The notes under the pieces are model-generated. The model saw only the letters and a program-made list of their open reading frames with translations. It was not told where the DNA came from and did not search any database. Shown one piece after another: positions 17,903-25,836 of a DNA stretch of 64,000 nucleotides. The stretch lies in the NCBI RefSeq assembly GCF_010015475.1, contig NZ_SSNI01000012.1, forward strand, positions 113,816-177,815, written 5' to 3'. The translations under genes were made by a program, and so were the position numbers. Source of the stretch: Pontibacter pamirensis. GTDB taxonomy: Bacteria > Bacteroidota > Bacteroidia > Cytophagales > Hymenobacteraceae. Within the stretch, counting starts at the first letter, position 1, and the number at the start of each line of letters is the position of its first letter.

Positions 17903-18964
17903 TTATGAAAATGTTACCGTTCTCTTTTCTTTGTGGCTCTGAATAGCTAGCTCTATCACTTTGATAGTGTCACGTGCCTGATCCGGCTTTACCTCAAGTT
18001 CTTCATCACCTAAAATAGCGCTATACACATTTTGATAGAAGGCGGTATAATCACCGGTTTCGCTTTCTACTTTGCCAATGATGTGCAGGCCTTCAAAATC
18101 TGTGTTCAGCTTTCCCCAGATTTTTTCCGGTTCTACACCCCAATGAGCGTTGCCCTTCGGAGACTGGCCTTCTTTTAAGGCGGCTTCCTGCACATCCAAA
18201 CCATATTTCAGAAAGGAACCTCTATCTCCGTATATCTTATAGCGGGGGCCTTGCTCCCGAACCAGCATACCGGCTCTTAGAATTACCCGCAGGTTAGGGT
18301 AGTACAGCATCAGGTGAAAGTTGTCTACTATCTGGCTGTCTTCCCGCTGCGTCCGGAGATCTGCAGAAACTTCAGAAGGCAAGCCAAAGAGGCACAGCGC
18401 CTGGTCAATCAGGTGCGAACCAAGGTCATACAATAAACCTGATCCGGGAGCGTCTTCTTCCTTCCAGGTATTAGGTTTTAGAAAATTGCGGAATCTATCG
18501 AAATGTGCTTCGTACTCCACCACCTCTCCGAGCAGGTTCTCTGATATTATTTTCAGGATGGTTTTGAAGTCGCTGTCCCAGCGCCGGTTTTGGAATACGG
18601 TTAAAAGTTTGCCCTTGCTCTCAGCCAGCACAATCAGTTCGTCGGCTTCTGCGGAAGTAACAGTAAAAGGCTTTTCCACCACTACGTGCTTGCCCGCTTG
18701 CAAAGCTTCTTTTGCCAAGCTTAGATGCGAACTGTTGGGGGTGGCCAGCACCACCAGGTCAATGGCAGCATCTTCAAAAATGGCTTTTACATTATCTACA
18801 ATCGTAGCCTCCGGGTACCTTTTGTTCGCAACAGCGATGTTTTCCGGGCGGGTTTCCCTGATTTTAGAGAGGCGGAGCCCCTGTACATTGGTGATGAAGG
18901 GGGCATGGAATACGCTGCCAGCCATGCCAAAGCCGATAAGGCCAACATTGATAAGTTTGCTCAT
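17903..18964 (-). CDS. Gfo/Idh/MocA family NAD(P)-dependent oxidoreductase
   Basis: A 353-residue sugar/inositol dehydrogenase-like enzyme. The Rossmann fold opens with VGLIGFGMAGSVFHAPFI (GxGxxG variant). The family EKP motif is present as VEKPFTVTSAE with the conserved Lys. The C-terminal domain carries GLLYDLGSHLIDQAL, where His is the usual catalytic-side residue. Its substrate is not deducible; relatives act on scyllo-inositol and various sugars. Convergent with the GT4 gene and followed upstream by an M28 peptidase on the same strand with a 100-base gap, so the two may be co-transcribed. Confidence 0.92.
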   Translation of the reverse strand: MSKLINVGLIGFGMAGSVFHAPFITNVQGLRLSKIRETRPENIAVANKRYPEATIVDNVKAIFEDAAIDLVVLATPNSSHLSLAKEALQAGKHVVVEKPFTVTSAEADELIVLAESKGKLLTVFQNRRWDSDFKTILKIISENLLGEVVEYEAHFDRFRNFLKPNTWKEEDAPGSGLLYDLGSHLIDQALCLFGLPSEVSADLRTQREDSQIVDNFHLMLYYPNLRVILRAGMLVREQGPRYKIYGDRGSFLKYGLDVQEAALKEGQSPKGNAHWGVEPEKIWGKLNTDFEGLHIIGKVESETGDYTAFYQNVYSAILGDEELEVKPDQARDTIKVIELAIQSHKEKRTVTFS

Positions 18965-19064
18965 AATACGAATAGGGTGTAACGAATAGGTTGTAGAAAA
19001 GATGCGGCTGTTAAGTTAAGCAGAAATTTTATATTAATGCAAAATGCAGCTTCTAAAAAAAATT

Positions 19065-19958
19065 CTATTTACTTTCTTCGTTCATGGAGATCAGTAGGCC
19101 TGTAACGCCGTTTACCACGTCTCCCATTCTTCCAAAGTCCAAAGTGTCGATGGTGTCTGTTGGCATATGATAATGCGGATTCCTCAGGAAGGACGTGTCA
19201 TTGACCATCACAGCATTGAAGCCATGCTTTATATAACTCCGGTGGTCTGATAAATTTGCCAGGCCATTTGTTACCGGGAAAGCGACCGGGTATACGGGAA
19301 TGGTACAATGCTCCTGCATCCGGGTGGCCAGGGTTTCAACTACCTCACTCTGCGAACTGTGGCCTGCTATCACAATAAAGTTACCGGTGTTGGGAAACAT
19401 ACTTTTCAGGGCAGGATCTGGAAAATTCTGAGAGTTGGGGGCATCGCTGAAATAGCCAATCATCTCGTATGCTATCATGTATTTAATTGGTACCTTTTCG
19501 TCCAGCATCCGGCGTGCATGCACTGCGCTTCCCATTTCATCTGTTCCGAAAAAGGGAGGCTCCTCCAGGCAATAGCCAACGAATTCCAGTGTATAGTTCA
19601 ACTTTTCTTTCTGTTGGTATTCATGTATGAGCCTTGCCGTTTCCAGCATGCCGGCTACAGCACTTGCATTATCGTCTGCTCCGGGCTGGTCTCCGCATAC
19701 GTCGTAATGTGCCCCAATAATGATTCTGTCTTCACGCAATCCTTTATAAAGTGCAGACACATTTCTATACTTTTCTCCGCTCCCGACGGTAAACTCCTGG
19801 TAATCTATTTTGTCGAAAGACAGCTTATAAAGCTCATCGTAGATATGGCGCGAGGCAGCTTCCAGAGACTGCTTGTTCCGGTAGTTTCGTGCTGGTTGTA
19901 GAGAGGTAAAAAATTCTACATCCTGGTAAAGTCGCTGTGTGTGCGATGTATACGCCAT
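19065..19958 (-). CDS. M28 family zinc aminopeptidase-like peptidase
   Basis: A 297-residue M28 metallopeptidase. Zinc ligands are visible in GAHYDVCGDQPGADDNASA (His, Asp) and in LEEPPFF (Glu pair with catalytic Glu), with a later metal/active-site region SDHRSYIKHGFNAVMVNDTSF and YHMPTDT (His). No signal peptide is evident, so it is likely cytoplasmic, unlike many secreted M28 enzymes. Substrate specificity is unknown. It lies between the Gfo/Idh gene and the nth operon, with a terminator hairpin upstream that isolates it from nth. Confidence 0.9.
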   Translation of the reverse strand: MAYTSHTQRLYQDVEFFTSLQPARNYRNKQSLEAASRHIYDELYKLSFDKIDYQEFTVGSGEKYRNVSALYKGLREDRIIIGAHYDVCGDQPGADDNASAVAGMLETARLIHEYQQKEKLNYTLEFVGYCLEEPPFFGTDEMGSAVHARRMLDEKVPIKYMIAYEMIGYFSDAPNSQNFPDPALKSMFPNTGNFIVIAGHSSQSEVVETLATRMQEHCTIPVYPVAFPVTNGLANLSDHRSYIKHGFNAVMVNDTSFLRNPHYHMPTDTIDTLDFGRMGDVVNGVTGLLISMNEESK

Positions 19959-20004
19959 AAGATTGCAGTTAAGTTATGAAGTTTTTAGTAGAAGTATACC
20001 CTAA

Positions 20005-20048
20005 AAACAAGCAGCCTGTTAAGAGGCTTACTCCATAACAGGCTGTTT
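20005..20048 (-). terminator. Terminator after nth
   Basis: AGCAGCCTGTT pairs with AACAGGCTG; on the minus strand it is followed by a T-rich TTGTTTTTAG. Located 24 bases beyond the nth stop codon. Confidence 0.8.
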
Positions 20049-20071
20049 ATCGTCTTTGATACACCACAGAT

Positions 20072-20752
20072 TTATCCTCCCAGTTTATTCTCCGGGTCAT
20101 CCGGGATATTAGGGAAATTTTTCTGAAAAAAGGCGCAGAAGTGGGTCAGGGGGCATTCCTCGCACTTAGGCCTGCGGGCCACGCAGATGTAGCGGCCATG
20201 CAGAATAAGCCAGTGATGCGCCTTGGAAACCAACTCCAGGGGCAGGTTCGCCACCAGTTGCTTCTCTACCTCCACAGGCATTTTTGAGGTTTTCGTTACC
20301 AGGCCCAGCCGCTTGCTTACCCGGAACACATGGGTATCCACGGCCATGGCAGGCTGGTTCCAGATAACGGAAACAATAACATTGGCTGTTTTACGGCCTA
20401 CACCCGGCAGCTTCACCAGTTCCTCCACAGTGCTGGGCACTTCTGAGTTAAACTGCTCTACCAGCATCTTGCCCAGCCCTGCTAAGTGCTTGGCTTTGTT
20501 GTTAGGGTAAGAAATGCTCTTGATGTAAGGCAGTACCTCTTCAGGTGTGGCGGTGGCCAGATGATCCGGTGTAGGATAAGCCTCGAAAAGCGCAGGCGTT
20601 ACCATGTTCACACGCTTGTCTGTGCACTGGGCACTCAGCACCACAGCCAGAATCAGCTCATAAGGGTTGTTATAGGCCAATTCTGTTTCCGGCTCCGGGA
20701 AATGCTGCGTGAAATATTCTATCAGGAGCTTGTAGCGTTCCTTCTTTTGCAT
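20072..20752 (-). CDS. nth: Endonuclease III
   Basis: A 226-residue base-excision repair glycosylase/AP lyase acting on oxidised pyrimidines. HhH motif LPGVGRKTANV with the catalytic Lys, followed by VDTHVFRVSKRLGL with the catalytic Asp. The [4Fe-4S] cluster ligands follow C-x6-C-x2-C-x5-C in CVARRPKCEECPLTHFC. The frame extends to a TTG at 20767, but ATG 20752 (MQKKERYKLL) is the better start. It is the last gene of an operon with a sigma factor and a 76-residue protein. With MutY it gives this window two members of the HhH-GPD repair family. Confidence 0.95.
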   Translation of the reverse strand: MQKKERYKLLIEYFTQHFPEPETELAYNNPYELILAVVLSAQCTDKRVNMVTPALFEAYPTPDHLATATPEEVLPYIKSISYPNNKAKHLAGLGKMLVEQFNSEVPSTVEELVKLPGVGRKTANVIVSVIWNQPAMAVDTHVFRVSKRLGLVTKTSKMPVEVEKQLVANLPLELVSKAHHWLILHGRYICVARRPKCEECPLTHFCAFFQKNFPNIPDDPENKLGG

Positions 20753-20771
20753 AAAAAAAGTTTGCAATCAG

Positions 20772-21002
20772 TTAAGACTGCAAACTAAAGCTTTTTGAGT
20801 AACTTAATATGTTGTCAATGGCACGCTGATGAGGTGCTTTGGCTGCACCATCCAGCAACTGATGAATCATTAGCAAATCGGAGCAGCTCTCAGCCAGCTC
20901 AAAATCTTGCGTTAACGCTAACTCCAGTTGCTCGCAGGCATCGTCTGCCAACTCGTTATACACATACTGGATTAGCTCATTCTGAGTAGAGGTTTTTATC
21001 AT
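20772..21002 (-). CDS. Small protein co-transcribed with an ECF-type sigma factor (76 residues)
   Basis: Not recognised by motif. A 76-residue acidic helical protein (NELIQYVYNELADDACEQLELALTQ, DLLMIHQLLDG). It overlaps the sigma-factor gene by 26 bases at its start, and nth begins 19 bases after it ends, so it is clearly part of that operon. The N-terminal part resembles the zinc-less anti-sigma domain seen in some small Bacteroidota proteins located after sigma factors, so it may restrain the sigma factor. There is no transmembrane helix and no HxxxCxxC zinc motif. Role is inferred from position only. Confidence 0.75.
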   Translation of the reverse strand: MIKTSTQNELIQYVYNELADDACEQLELALTQDFELAESCSDLLMIHQLLDGAAKAPHQRAIDNILSYSKSFSLQS

Positions 21003-21579
21003 ACGCTATGTTGTTGTTTAGCATCTTCTTCCTCAGGTTGATAAGCGCATAGCGCATACGACCCAAGGCAGTATTGATGCTCACACCGGTAGCGTCTGCT
21101 ATCTCCTGGAAGCTCATTTCTGCGTAATGCCGCATCATAAGCACCTCCCGTTGCGTTTGGGGCAACGTCTGGATAAGCTCGCGTAAACGGGCATGCGTGT
21201 CCTCTTTTATCTGGAGGGACTCCGCAGAATCCTCCGAAAAAGACATGTTGTTGAACACATTGCTGCCATCTTCCAGCGTGATCATCGGGCTCCTTTTCTC
21301 TTTACGGAAATGGTCGATTGCCAGGTTATGGGCAATGCGGCAAATCCAGGAAGAAAATTTACCTTCCTCGTTATAACGGCCGCTTTTCATTGTATGGATG
21401 GCTTTGATAAAAGCATCCTGAAGCAGATCTTCGGCTGTATAAGAGTCTTTTACTATTAAATAAATTGTTGTGTATACTTTGTTCTTGTGCCTGTTAACTA
21501 GTTGTTCAAACGCACTCTCCTTACCTGCGATGTAGAGTGAAATCAAAGCAGAATCACTCAGCTGGGTATTTGTATTCAT
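20977..21579 (-). CDS. RNA polymerase sigma-70 factor, ECF subfamily
   Basis: A 200-residue alternative sigma factor. Region 2 covers about residues 22-95 (AEDLLQDAFIKAIHTM, FSSWICRIAHNLAIDHFRKEKR), the -10-like element reader. Region 4 is at about residues 135-185 (LPQTQREVLMMRHYAEMSFQEIADATGVSINTALGRMRYALINLRK), a helix-turn-helix that reads the -35-like element. The linker between regions is Asn/Ser-rich and acidic. Regulon is unknown. The gene has a convincing housekeeping-type promoter 90-115 bases upstream. The pairing with nth is seen in related Cytophagales as far as I recall. Confidence 0.93.
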   Translation of the reverse strand: MNTNTQLSDSALISLYIAGKESAFEQLVNRHKNKVYTTIYLIVKDSYTAEDLLQDAFIKAIHTMKSGRYNEEGKFSSWICRIAHNLAIDHFRKEKRSPMITLEDGSNVFNNMSFSEDSAESLQIKEDTHARLRELIQTLPQTQREVLMMRHYAEMSFQEIADATGVSINTALGRMRYALINLRKKMLNNNIAYDKNLYSE

Positions 21580-21665
21580 CTTAAAGCTACATTAGGTTAA
21601 CGTAAAGCTTTATATCATATTGTTGCGTTTACTAGTTAGAACAAATTTTTTTCAGAAGTGTAAAT

Positions 21666-21696
21666 CAAATATAGAGAATGCGTTTTTCATGTGCAA
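21666..21696 (-). promoter_or_regulatory. Promoter of the sigma factor-nth operon
   Basis: On the minus strand, TTG (21694-21696) and TATATTTG (21666-21673) are 20 bases apart, a close match to the Bacteroidota housekeeping consensus. Predicted start near 21660 gives an 80-base leader. Suggests transcription by the main sigma factor rather than autoregulation. Confidence 0.75.
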
Positions 21697-21867
21697 TAGC
21701 TGGTCCTGCTATTATGGAAAAAAAATCGAAAAATTATACAGTCGTCCATACCCTTGTCGTTGTGCCAGTATTTATGCCTACAATTACAAGGCGTACAAAA
21801 ACAGCGCCAACTAGAGCAAACTCTTTTGCTAAATCTTAAGTTAAGACAACTTAATGAAATAAAACAG

Positions 21868-22242
21868 CTATGCTATTGCACTGAAAAGCCCCATCTTTAT
21901 CTGGAAAACTCTTGCGATGCTGGTGGCTTTTTGTTTGGCCTCGGTCGCCTTATTACCTTCAAAAAGAGTATCTACAGTATGGGTAAAGAGGCTAATCCAG
22001 CGATTAAAGTGCTTTGCTTCTATAGGGAGGCGCAGGTGCTTTGGGAAAGGCTGCCCTCTATAAGCCATTTTCCCCAGCAGTACAGTGCTCCAGAAGTTAT
22101 ACATGACAGGCAGGTGAGTTTGCCAGTTTACCTGGGCAAAGCCGTTGAAAACAGGCGACAGAAGTTCGTCCTGGTTTACTTTATCGTAAAATGTGTCTAC
22201 CAGCAGTATTATGTCTGCCTCGGTTTCTATGTCTTTCTTCAT
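21868..22242 (-). CDS. Group III truncated haemoglobin
   Basis: A 124-residue globin of the truncated 2/2 type. Start MKKDIETEADIILLVDTFYDKV is the A/B helix region; FNGFAQVNWQTHLPVMYNFW carries the CD/E-helix features of group III; LRLPIEAKHFNRWISLF includes the conserved KHFxRW stretch with the proximal His. Haem-binding proteins of this type are linked to oxygen or nitric oxide handling; the exact role is not known. It stands alone between the sigma factor and an unknown gene, with about 290 and 260 base spacers that hold no further gene. Confidence 0.9.
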   Translation of the reverse strand: MKKDIETEADIILLVDTFYDKVNQDELLSPVFNGFAQVNWQTHLPVMYNFWSTVLLGKMAYRGQPFPKHLRLPIEAKHFNRWISLFTHTVDTLFEGNKATEAKQKATSIARVFQIKMGLFSAIA

Positions 22243-22445
22243 CTCAGATCCTCTACTTATTATGTGTCATGAGTTCAGGATTTTAAAGTGCGATTTTATA
22301 CACATCTGTGCTTAAAAAAAATGACGTGCATCACCTTAGGCAAATCCAGTGCACAAGTTGTGTAAAAGCAAAAGGAGATTAGGCGAAAAAGAAGAGAGTT
22401 CCTGTACATCATGCGCCCGATGAAAGAAATAGCGGGACATAAAAA

Positions 22446-22481
22446 ATCCTTCGAAAGAGCTGAGAAATCTTACCGAAGGAT
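22446..22481 (-). terminator. Terminator after the 113-residue unknown gene
   Basis: ATCCTTCG and CGAAGGAT arms with a 20-base loop; on the minus strand followed by a T-run (TTTTTT). Lies 24 bases beyond the stop codon. Confidence 0.8.
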
Positions 22482-22504
22482 GGTTGAAAAAAATACCAAA
22501 AAAA

Positions 22505-22846
22505 TTATTGTCTTCTGCTGTAACCTTTAATGCGGTTTAGAATCAGCAACAGGCGGCGGTTAATGTCACGCTCCTCTACAAGTGAGCATTGGGCTGAAAT
22601 GTGTGTCGGCTTTTGAAGTTTAGCCTCTACGTTTTTCAGGTGCTCCAAGTAGCACTCCAAAGTAGAGCAGGAAATATTCTTGTAGACGTCTTCCTCTGGC
22701 TTATTCTCCTTTTTGTACTTCAGATTTATAGCCTTTGCGATTTCCGTATTGATAAGTTTTGTTACAGCTACGTCAGTTGTAATCTCCTGTTGAGACACCT
22801 TTCTTTCGATGTTCTCCAACAGGTTTCGAATATCAAGTATTTCCAT
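22505..22846 (-). CDS. Hypothetical protein (113 residues)
   Basis: Not recognised. A charged, mainly helical protein with no signal peptide or membrane helix. It contains a moderately conserved-looking middle (ISCSTLECYLEHLKNVEAKL) and a basic C-terminus (NRIKGYSRRQ). The single transcription unit is bounded by a downstream terminator and a long AT-rich upstream spacer, which supports it being a real gene. ATG 22846 is the only reasonable start. No functional inference is possible. Confidence 0.6.
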   Translation of the reverse strand: MEILDIRNLLENIERKVSQQEITTDVAVTKLINTEIAKAINLKYKKENKPEEDVYKNISCSTLECYLEHLKNVEAKLQKPTHISAQCSLVEERDINRRLLLILNRIKGYSRRQ

Positions 22847-23154
22847 GTATTCAATCGTTTATGTTAAAAATAATTACTGTGCCCGATAAAGGTACGCATA
22901 GTTAATATTTGTGTTCCCTTGGAAAAGTATTGTTTACAAAGAGATCATACAGAAGCCTTTTTGATAACTTTGAAATATAATATTGATTATATTTCCTTAA
23001 TTTAAAGCGGGTAGAAGCCTCTGTGGTACCTTTTCCCGGGTTGACATTATCGGGGAATTTTTATACTTCTGTTTTAACCGTTATGTTACGTTAATTAGCT
23101 TTTTATTAGTCTGCCCTCTATTAATCTGCCTTCTTTTAACCCGATGCGGAAGGT
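22847..23154. other. AT-rich spacer without a recognisable gene
   Basis: No open frame with coding character, no RNA gene and no convincing promoter box. Contains AT-rich tracts and a CCTTTTCCCGGGTTGAC stretch of unknown meaning. Probably holds the upstream region of the 113-residue gene. Confidence 0.5.
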
Positions 23155-23192
23155 AAAAGTGCCCGAACGGCAAAAAGGCGTGAGGCACTTTT
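23155..23192 (-). terminator. Hairpin after the 153-residue unknown gene
   Basis: AAAAGTGCC and GGCACTTTT pair across a 20-base loop; the structure begins directly after the stop codon and carries T-runs in both directions. Confidence 0.75.
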
Positions 23193-23654
23193 CTAAGACA
23201 CTATCCGGACGCGGCAGCCATACAGCCACTCCAATGCATCGTGCTCATTGGTAAAATAGTGCACCGTCAGAAAAAGGGAATACTTAACAGGTTCATTTTC
23301 TCCTCCTTGCTTAACAGGCTCATTTACTTTTGCTTTTTTCTGCAGCAGGCACTCACGCTGTAACGGCGACACCAGGTAAGCAATAAAATTACTGCCGCCT
23401 AAAAGCTTATTTGCCGCAGGCACAAAAGTGTGGGTAAACCAATGGCGCTCTTTTTTGCAATAGGTGTTGCGCAGGCGCAGGTCGTGCAGCCAGAAATGAG
23501 CATCCAGATGAGATGCAAACTGCAGTGCGGCCATATAGCCTTCTGATACCTGCACTAACTCCACAGGCATACGCCAACGGCAGAAGAGCACACATAAATC
23601 CTTCTGATAGTAAATGTGCAGGTAAGGCAGGTCTGATTTTTCAATAATAGTCAT
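23193..23654 (-). CDS. Hypothetical protein, possibly SpoIIAA/STAS-like (153 residues)
   Basis: A 153-residue soluble protein. The alternating short strands and helices (YLHIYYQKDLCVLFCRW, QFASHLDAHFWLHDLR) and the end HYFTNEHDALEWLYGCRV resemble SpoIIAA-like/STAS-fold proteins of Bacteroidota, in which an AxxWL motif closes the domain. This is a pattern impression. No membrane or signal sequence. It has its own terminator and a 325-base upstream spacer, so it is a single-gene unit. Function unknown. Confidence 0.6.
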   Translation of the reverse strand: MTIIEKSDLPYLHIYYQKDLCVLFCRWRMPVELVQVSEGYMAALQFASHLDAHFWLHDLRLRNTYCKKERHWFTHTFVPAANKLLGGSNFIAYLVSPLQRECLLQKKAKVNEPVKQGGENEPVKYSLFLTVHYFTNEHDALEWLYGCRVRIVS

Positions 23655-23979
23655 CGGCTAAAACGTTCATAGGCTGTTTTCTGGCATCATCTAACCTTGC
23701 GCAGTACCGCAGCAGTTCCTAAGTATTACTTAGAACCGACATAACGTTGAAAGAATCTTTTATAGAATATGTATAAACCGTAATCTTTCAGCTGTCTGAA
23801 GCTGAAGAAACAAAGGCTTTGAAACAGCCTAAACAAACAGGTACTATGGAACTTACGCCTAATTATGTTATACGTCATAAAAACAACTTGGTATACCTTA
23901 TTTAGAAAATTAACCAGAAATTTTATGATTAATTCATTTACAGTTTTGTGGTGCCATTGCTGTAGTTTTGTCTTTTAAA
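23655..23979. other. Intergenic spacer with a short palindrome and a -7 box
   Basis: CTAAGT-ATT-ACTTAG (23719-23733) is a perfect 6-base palindrome 65 bases upstream of the minus-strand gene and could be an operator. TAGTTTTG at 23963-23970 fits a -7 element for the downstream MFS gene, but the nearest TTG is only 14 bases away. No gene is supported here. Confidence 0.5.
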
Positions 23980-25266
23980 ATGAAAGGCAGCATGAAAGAA
24001 GAGGCACGAGGCAAGCATGATCCGTATGCTGTGCTCCGCCTATCGGAGTTTCGCTTATACATTGTAGCGCGTTTGTGTATTACACTGGCCATGCAGATCC
24101 AGGCGGTAATAGTGGGCTGGCAGATGTATGATATAGCCCAGGACCCGCTCTCGCTGGGGCTGATTGGGCTGGCGGAGGCTATTCCGTCTATTGTGGTGTC
24201 GCTATACGCGGGCTACATAGCAGATACAGTGTCGCGCAAAAAGATTATCATGGTGGTGGTAACGGCGCTGCTGTTTTGCTCTGCGGCACTGCTGTATTTT
24301 ACGCTGGATATAAGCAACGTGCTGGCGCGGTACGGTACGCTACCCATATATCTTGTTATTTTTATCAGTGGCATTGCCCGGGGCTTTATGGGGCCGGCGG
24401 TATTCTCTTTTATGCCGCAGTTGGTAGCGAACAAGCAACTGTACGGCAATGCCATTACCTGGAGCAGCACTACCTGGCAGGCCGCATCTTTGGCGGGGCC
24501 GGCTGCCGGTGGCCTTATCTATGGCTTTGCCGGTGTCACGGCTGCATATACTACCGATGCAGCCCTGGTGCTGCTCTCCCTGGTGGCTTTTGCTTTTATT
24601 GGTGCCAAACCCTTACCGGAAAACATAAACCCGCAGAACCTGAAAGAGAGCCTGCGCTCCGGCATTAAATTCGTTTTCGGGAATCAGGTGATTCTGAGCG
24701 CCATTTCGCTGGATTTGTTTGCAGTGCTGTTTGGCGGGGCAGTGGCCCTGCTGCCTATCTTTGCGTCTGATATTCTGGAAACCGGGCCGCAGGGGCTTGG
24801 TTTCCTGCGGGCTGCTCCGGCTGTAGGCTCTGTGTTAATGGCGGTGTTGATGGCCTATTATCCTATCAAAGCGGATGCCGGTAAAAAGATGCTGTGGTCC
24901 GTGGCGGGTTTTGGTATGTGCATTATCCTGTTTGGCCTTTCTACCAGCTTCTGGTTTTCTCTTGTACTGTTGGCCTTGAGTGGCGCCTTCGACAGCATCA
25001 GCGTAATTATCCGCTCCACGCTCATCCATACCCTTACACCCGAGTACATGAAAGGCCGGGTATCGTCAGTGAATAATATTTTCGTGGGTTCGTCTAACGA
25101 GATTGGCGCTTTTGAGTCTGGTTTCACGGCGAAGCTGATGGGGGTGGTGCCTGCCGTGTTGTTTGGGGGCATCATGACGCTGGTAGTCGTGGGAGTGACG
25201 GGTTTGAAAGCAGACAAGCTGCGCACACTCGACCTCAGCCCGGAATCAGAGATGGAACCTGCCTGA
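23980..25266 (+). CDS. MFS transporter (EntS-like exporter family)
   Basis: A 429-residue, 12-helix major facilitator. Helices are visible from SEFRLYIVARLCITLAMQIQ onward; the cytoplasmic loop between helices 2 and 3 has GYIADTVSRKKI, the conserved MFS motif A (G-x3-D-x2-G/S-R/K-K). The family most like it (MFS_3, EntS/Bacillus MdrT-like) exports siderophores or drugs; substrate is not deducible. The frame extends to a TTG at 23968; ATG 23980 is chosen, and ATG 23992 is also possible if transcription starts just after the TAGTTTTG box. Followed by a strong terminator. Confidence 0.9.
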   Translation: MKGSMKEEARGKHDPYAVLRLSEFRLYIVARLCITLAMQIQAVIVGWQMYDIAQDPLSLGLIGLAEAIPSIVVSLYAGYIADTVSRKKIIMVVVTALLFCSAALLYFTLDISNVLARYGTLPIYLVIFISGIARGFMGPAVFSFMPQLVANKQLYGNAITWSSTTWQAASLAGPAAGGLIYGFAGVTAAYTTDAALVLLSLVAFAFIGAKPLPENINPQNLKESLRSGIKFVFGNQVILSAISLDLFAVLFGGAVALLPIFASDILETGPQGLGFLRAAPAVGSVLMAVLMAYYPIKADAGKKMLWSVAGFGMCIILFGLSTSFWFSLVLLALSGAFDSISVIIRSTLIHTLTPEYMKGRVSSVNNIFVGSSNEIGAFESGFTAKLMGVVPAVLFGGIMTLVVVGVTGLKADKLRTLDLSPESEMEPA

Positions 25267-25290
25267 GCAGATGAACTTTCATGAAATCAG

Positions 25291-25331
25291 AAAGCACCGC
25301 TCTCCTGCTTGAAAGGATAGCGGTGCTTTTT
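25291..25331. terminator. Terminator between MFS gene and bTHX (bidirectional)
   Basis: AAAGCACCGCT and AGCGGTGCTTTTT form an 11-base stem. It ends both the MFS gene on the plus strand and the bTHX gene on the minus strand. Confidence 0.88.
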
Positions 25332-25353
25332 GTCTGTGGGTTTAAGCTGTTTT

Positions 25354-25485
25354 CTACTTTGCAGCAGCAGCGGTTTCTTTAGGTGCAGATTGGCCTGTAG
25401 ATTTGTTTGCTTTACGAAGGCGTCTGTTGCCGTAAGTTCCTTTTGATATTTTCCCTTTTCTTGATTTTTTATCTCCTTTTCCCAT
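25354..25485 (-). CDS. 30S ribosomal protein THX (bTHX), 43 residues
   Basis: A mini-gene encoding MGKGDKKSRKGKISKGTYGN, then RRLRKANKSTGQSAPKE and an Ala-rich tail. The MGKGDKKSRKGKI..GTYGxxR pattern is the signature of bTHX, a short basic protein bound in the small ribosomal subunit head, first known from Thermus. It helps stabilise rRNA packing. The stop codon lies 23 bases from the terminator. Start ATG at 25485 is preceded by A-rich sequence. Most gene-calling would miss it because of its size. No -7 box was found directly upstream on the minus strand. Confidence 0.92.
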   Translation of the reverse strand: MGKGDKKSRKGKISKGTYGNRRLRKANKSTGQSAPKETAAAAK

Positions 25486-25778
25486 AAAATAGATTTGTTT
25501 AGATAATAGTTGATAACTCTTTCATACGGATAGACCACCGCCCTAGGTTCAGTTTATTCTATGGAGCCGGCAAACCTGCCGGTGTTCTGCTGTTGGGCCT
25601 GTTAGGCAGAGAGCCTTCGTAATGGCAAGCAACAGCAGCGAAAGCATGAAGGCGACAATTCAAAATGAAGTGTGCTGCTGAAGCAGGTAACTAAAAGGCC
25701 GCGGCGATTGTTGAACACCACGGATCTACCTGCTGAGAGTGGTGTAACAAAGCCCTTCAAATTGAGTTTATCTATTCG

Positions 25779-25786
25779 TATCTTTG
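25779..25786 (+). promoter_or_regulatory. Promoter -7 element (TATCTTTG) for uvrA
   Basis: Exact TAnnTTTG match; TTG lies 14 bases upstream, shorter than usual. Would give a leader of about 62 bases before uvrA. Confidence 0.55.
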
Positions 25787-25808
25787 CAAATTAACTTAAT
25801 AAGAGAAA

Positions 25809-25836
25809 ATGGCTTCTAAAGGTTAGCTTAACCTTT
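25809..25836 (+). promoter_or_regulatory. Leader mini-ORF (MASKG) with hairpin before uvrA
   Basis: ATGGCTTCTAAAGGTTAG encodes five residues and its stop codon lies inside the hairpin AAAGGTTA-GCT-TAACCTTT, 19 bases before the uvrA ATG. Such a layout could attenuate uvrA, but may be chance. Confidence 0.3.

Noticed and set aside
21754..22272. 172-codon plus-strand frame over the truncated haemoglobin
   Set aside because: It is the reverse of a clear globin gene and has no recognisable features.
23846..23905. 19-residue frame MELTPNYVIRHKNNLVYLI
   Set aside because: Too short and without promoter, terminator or family support.
25287..25538. 83-codon minus-strand frame
   Set aside because: It is a different frame over the real bTHX gene and passes through a terminator.
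25690..25750. TPP riboswitch (CTGAGAG-like segment)
   Set aside because: Only the CTGAGA-like piece is present; the other conserved parts are missing and the downstream gene is uvrA.
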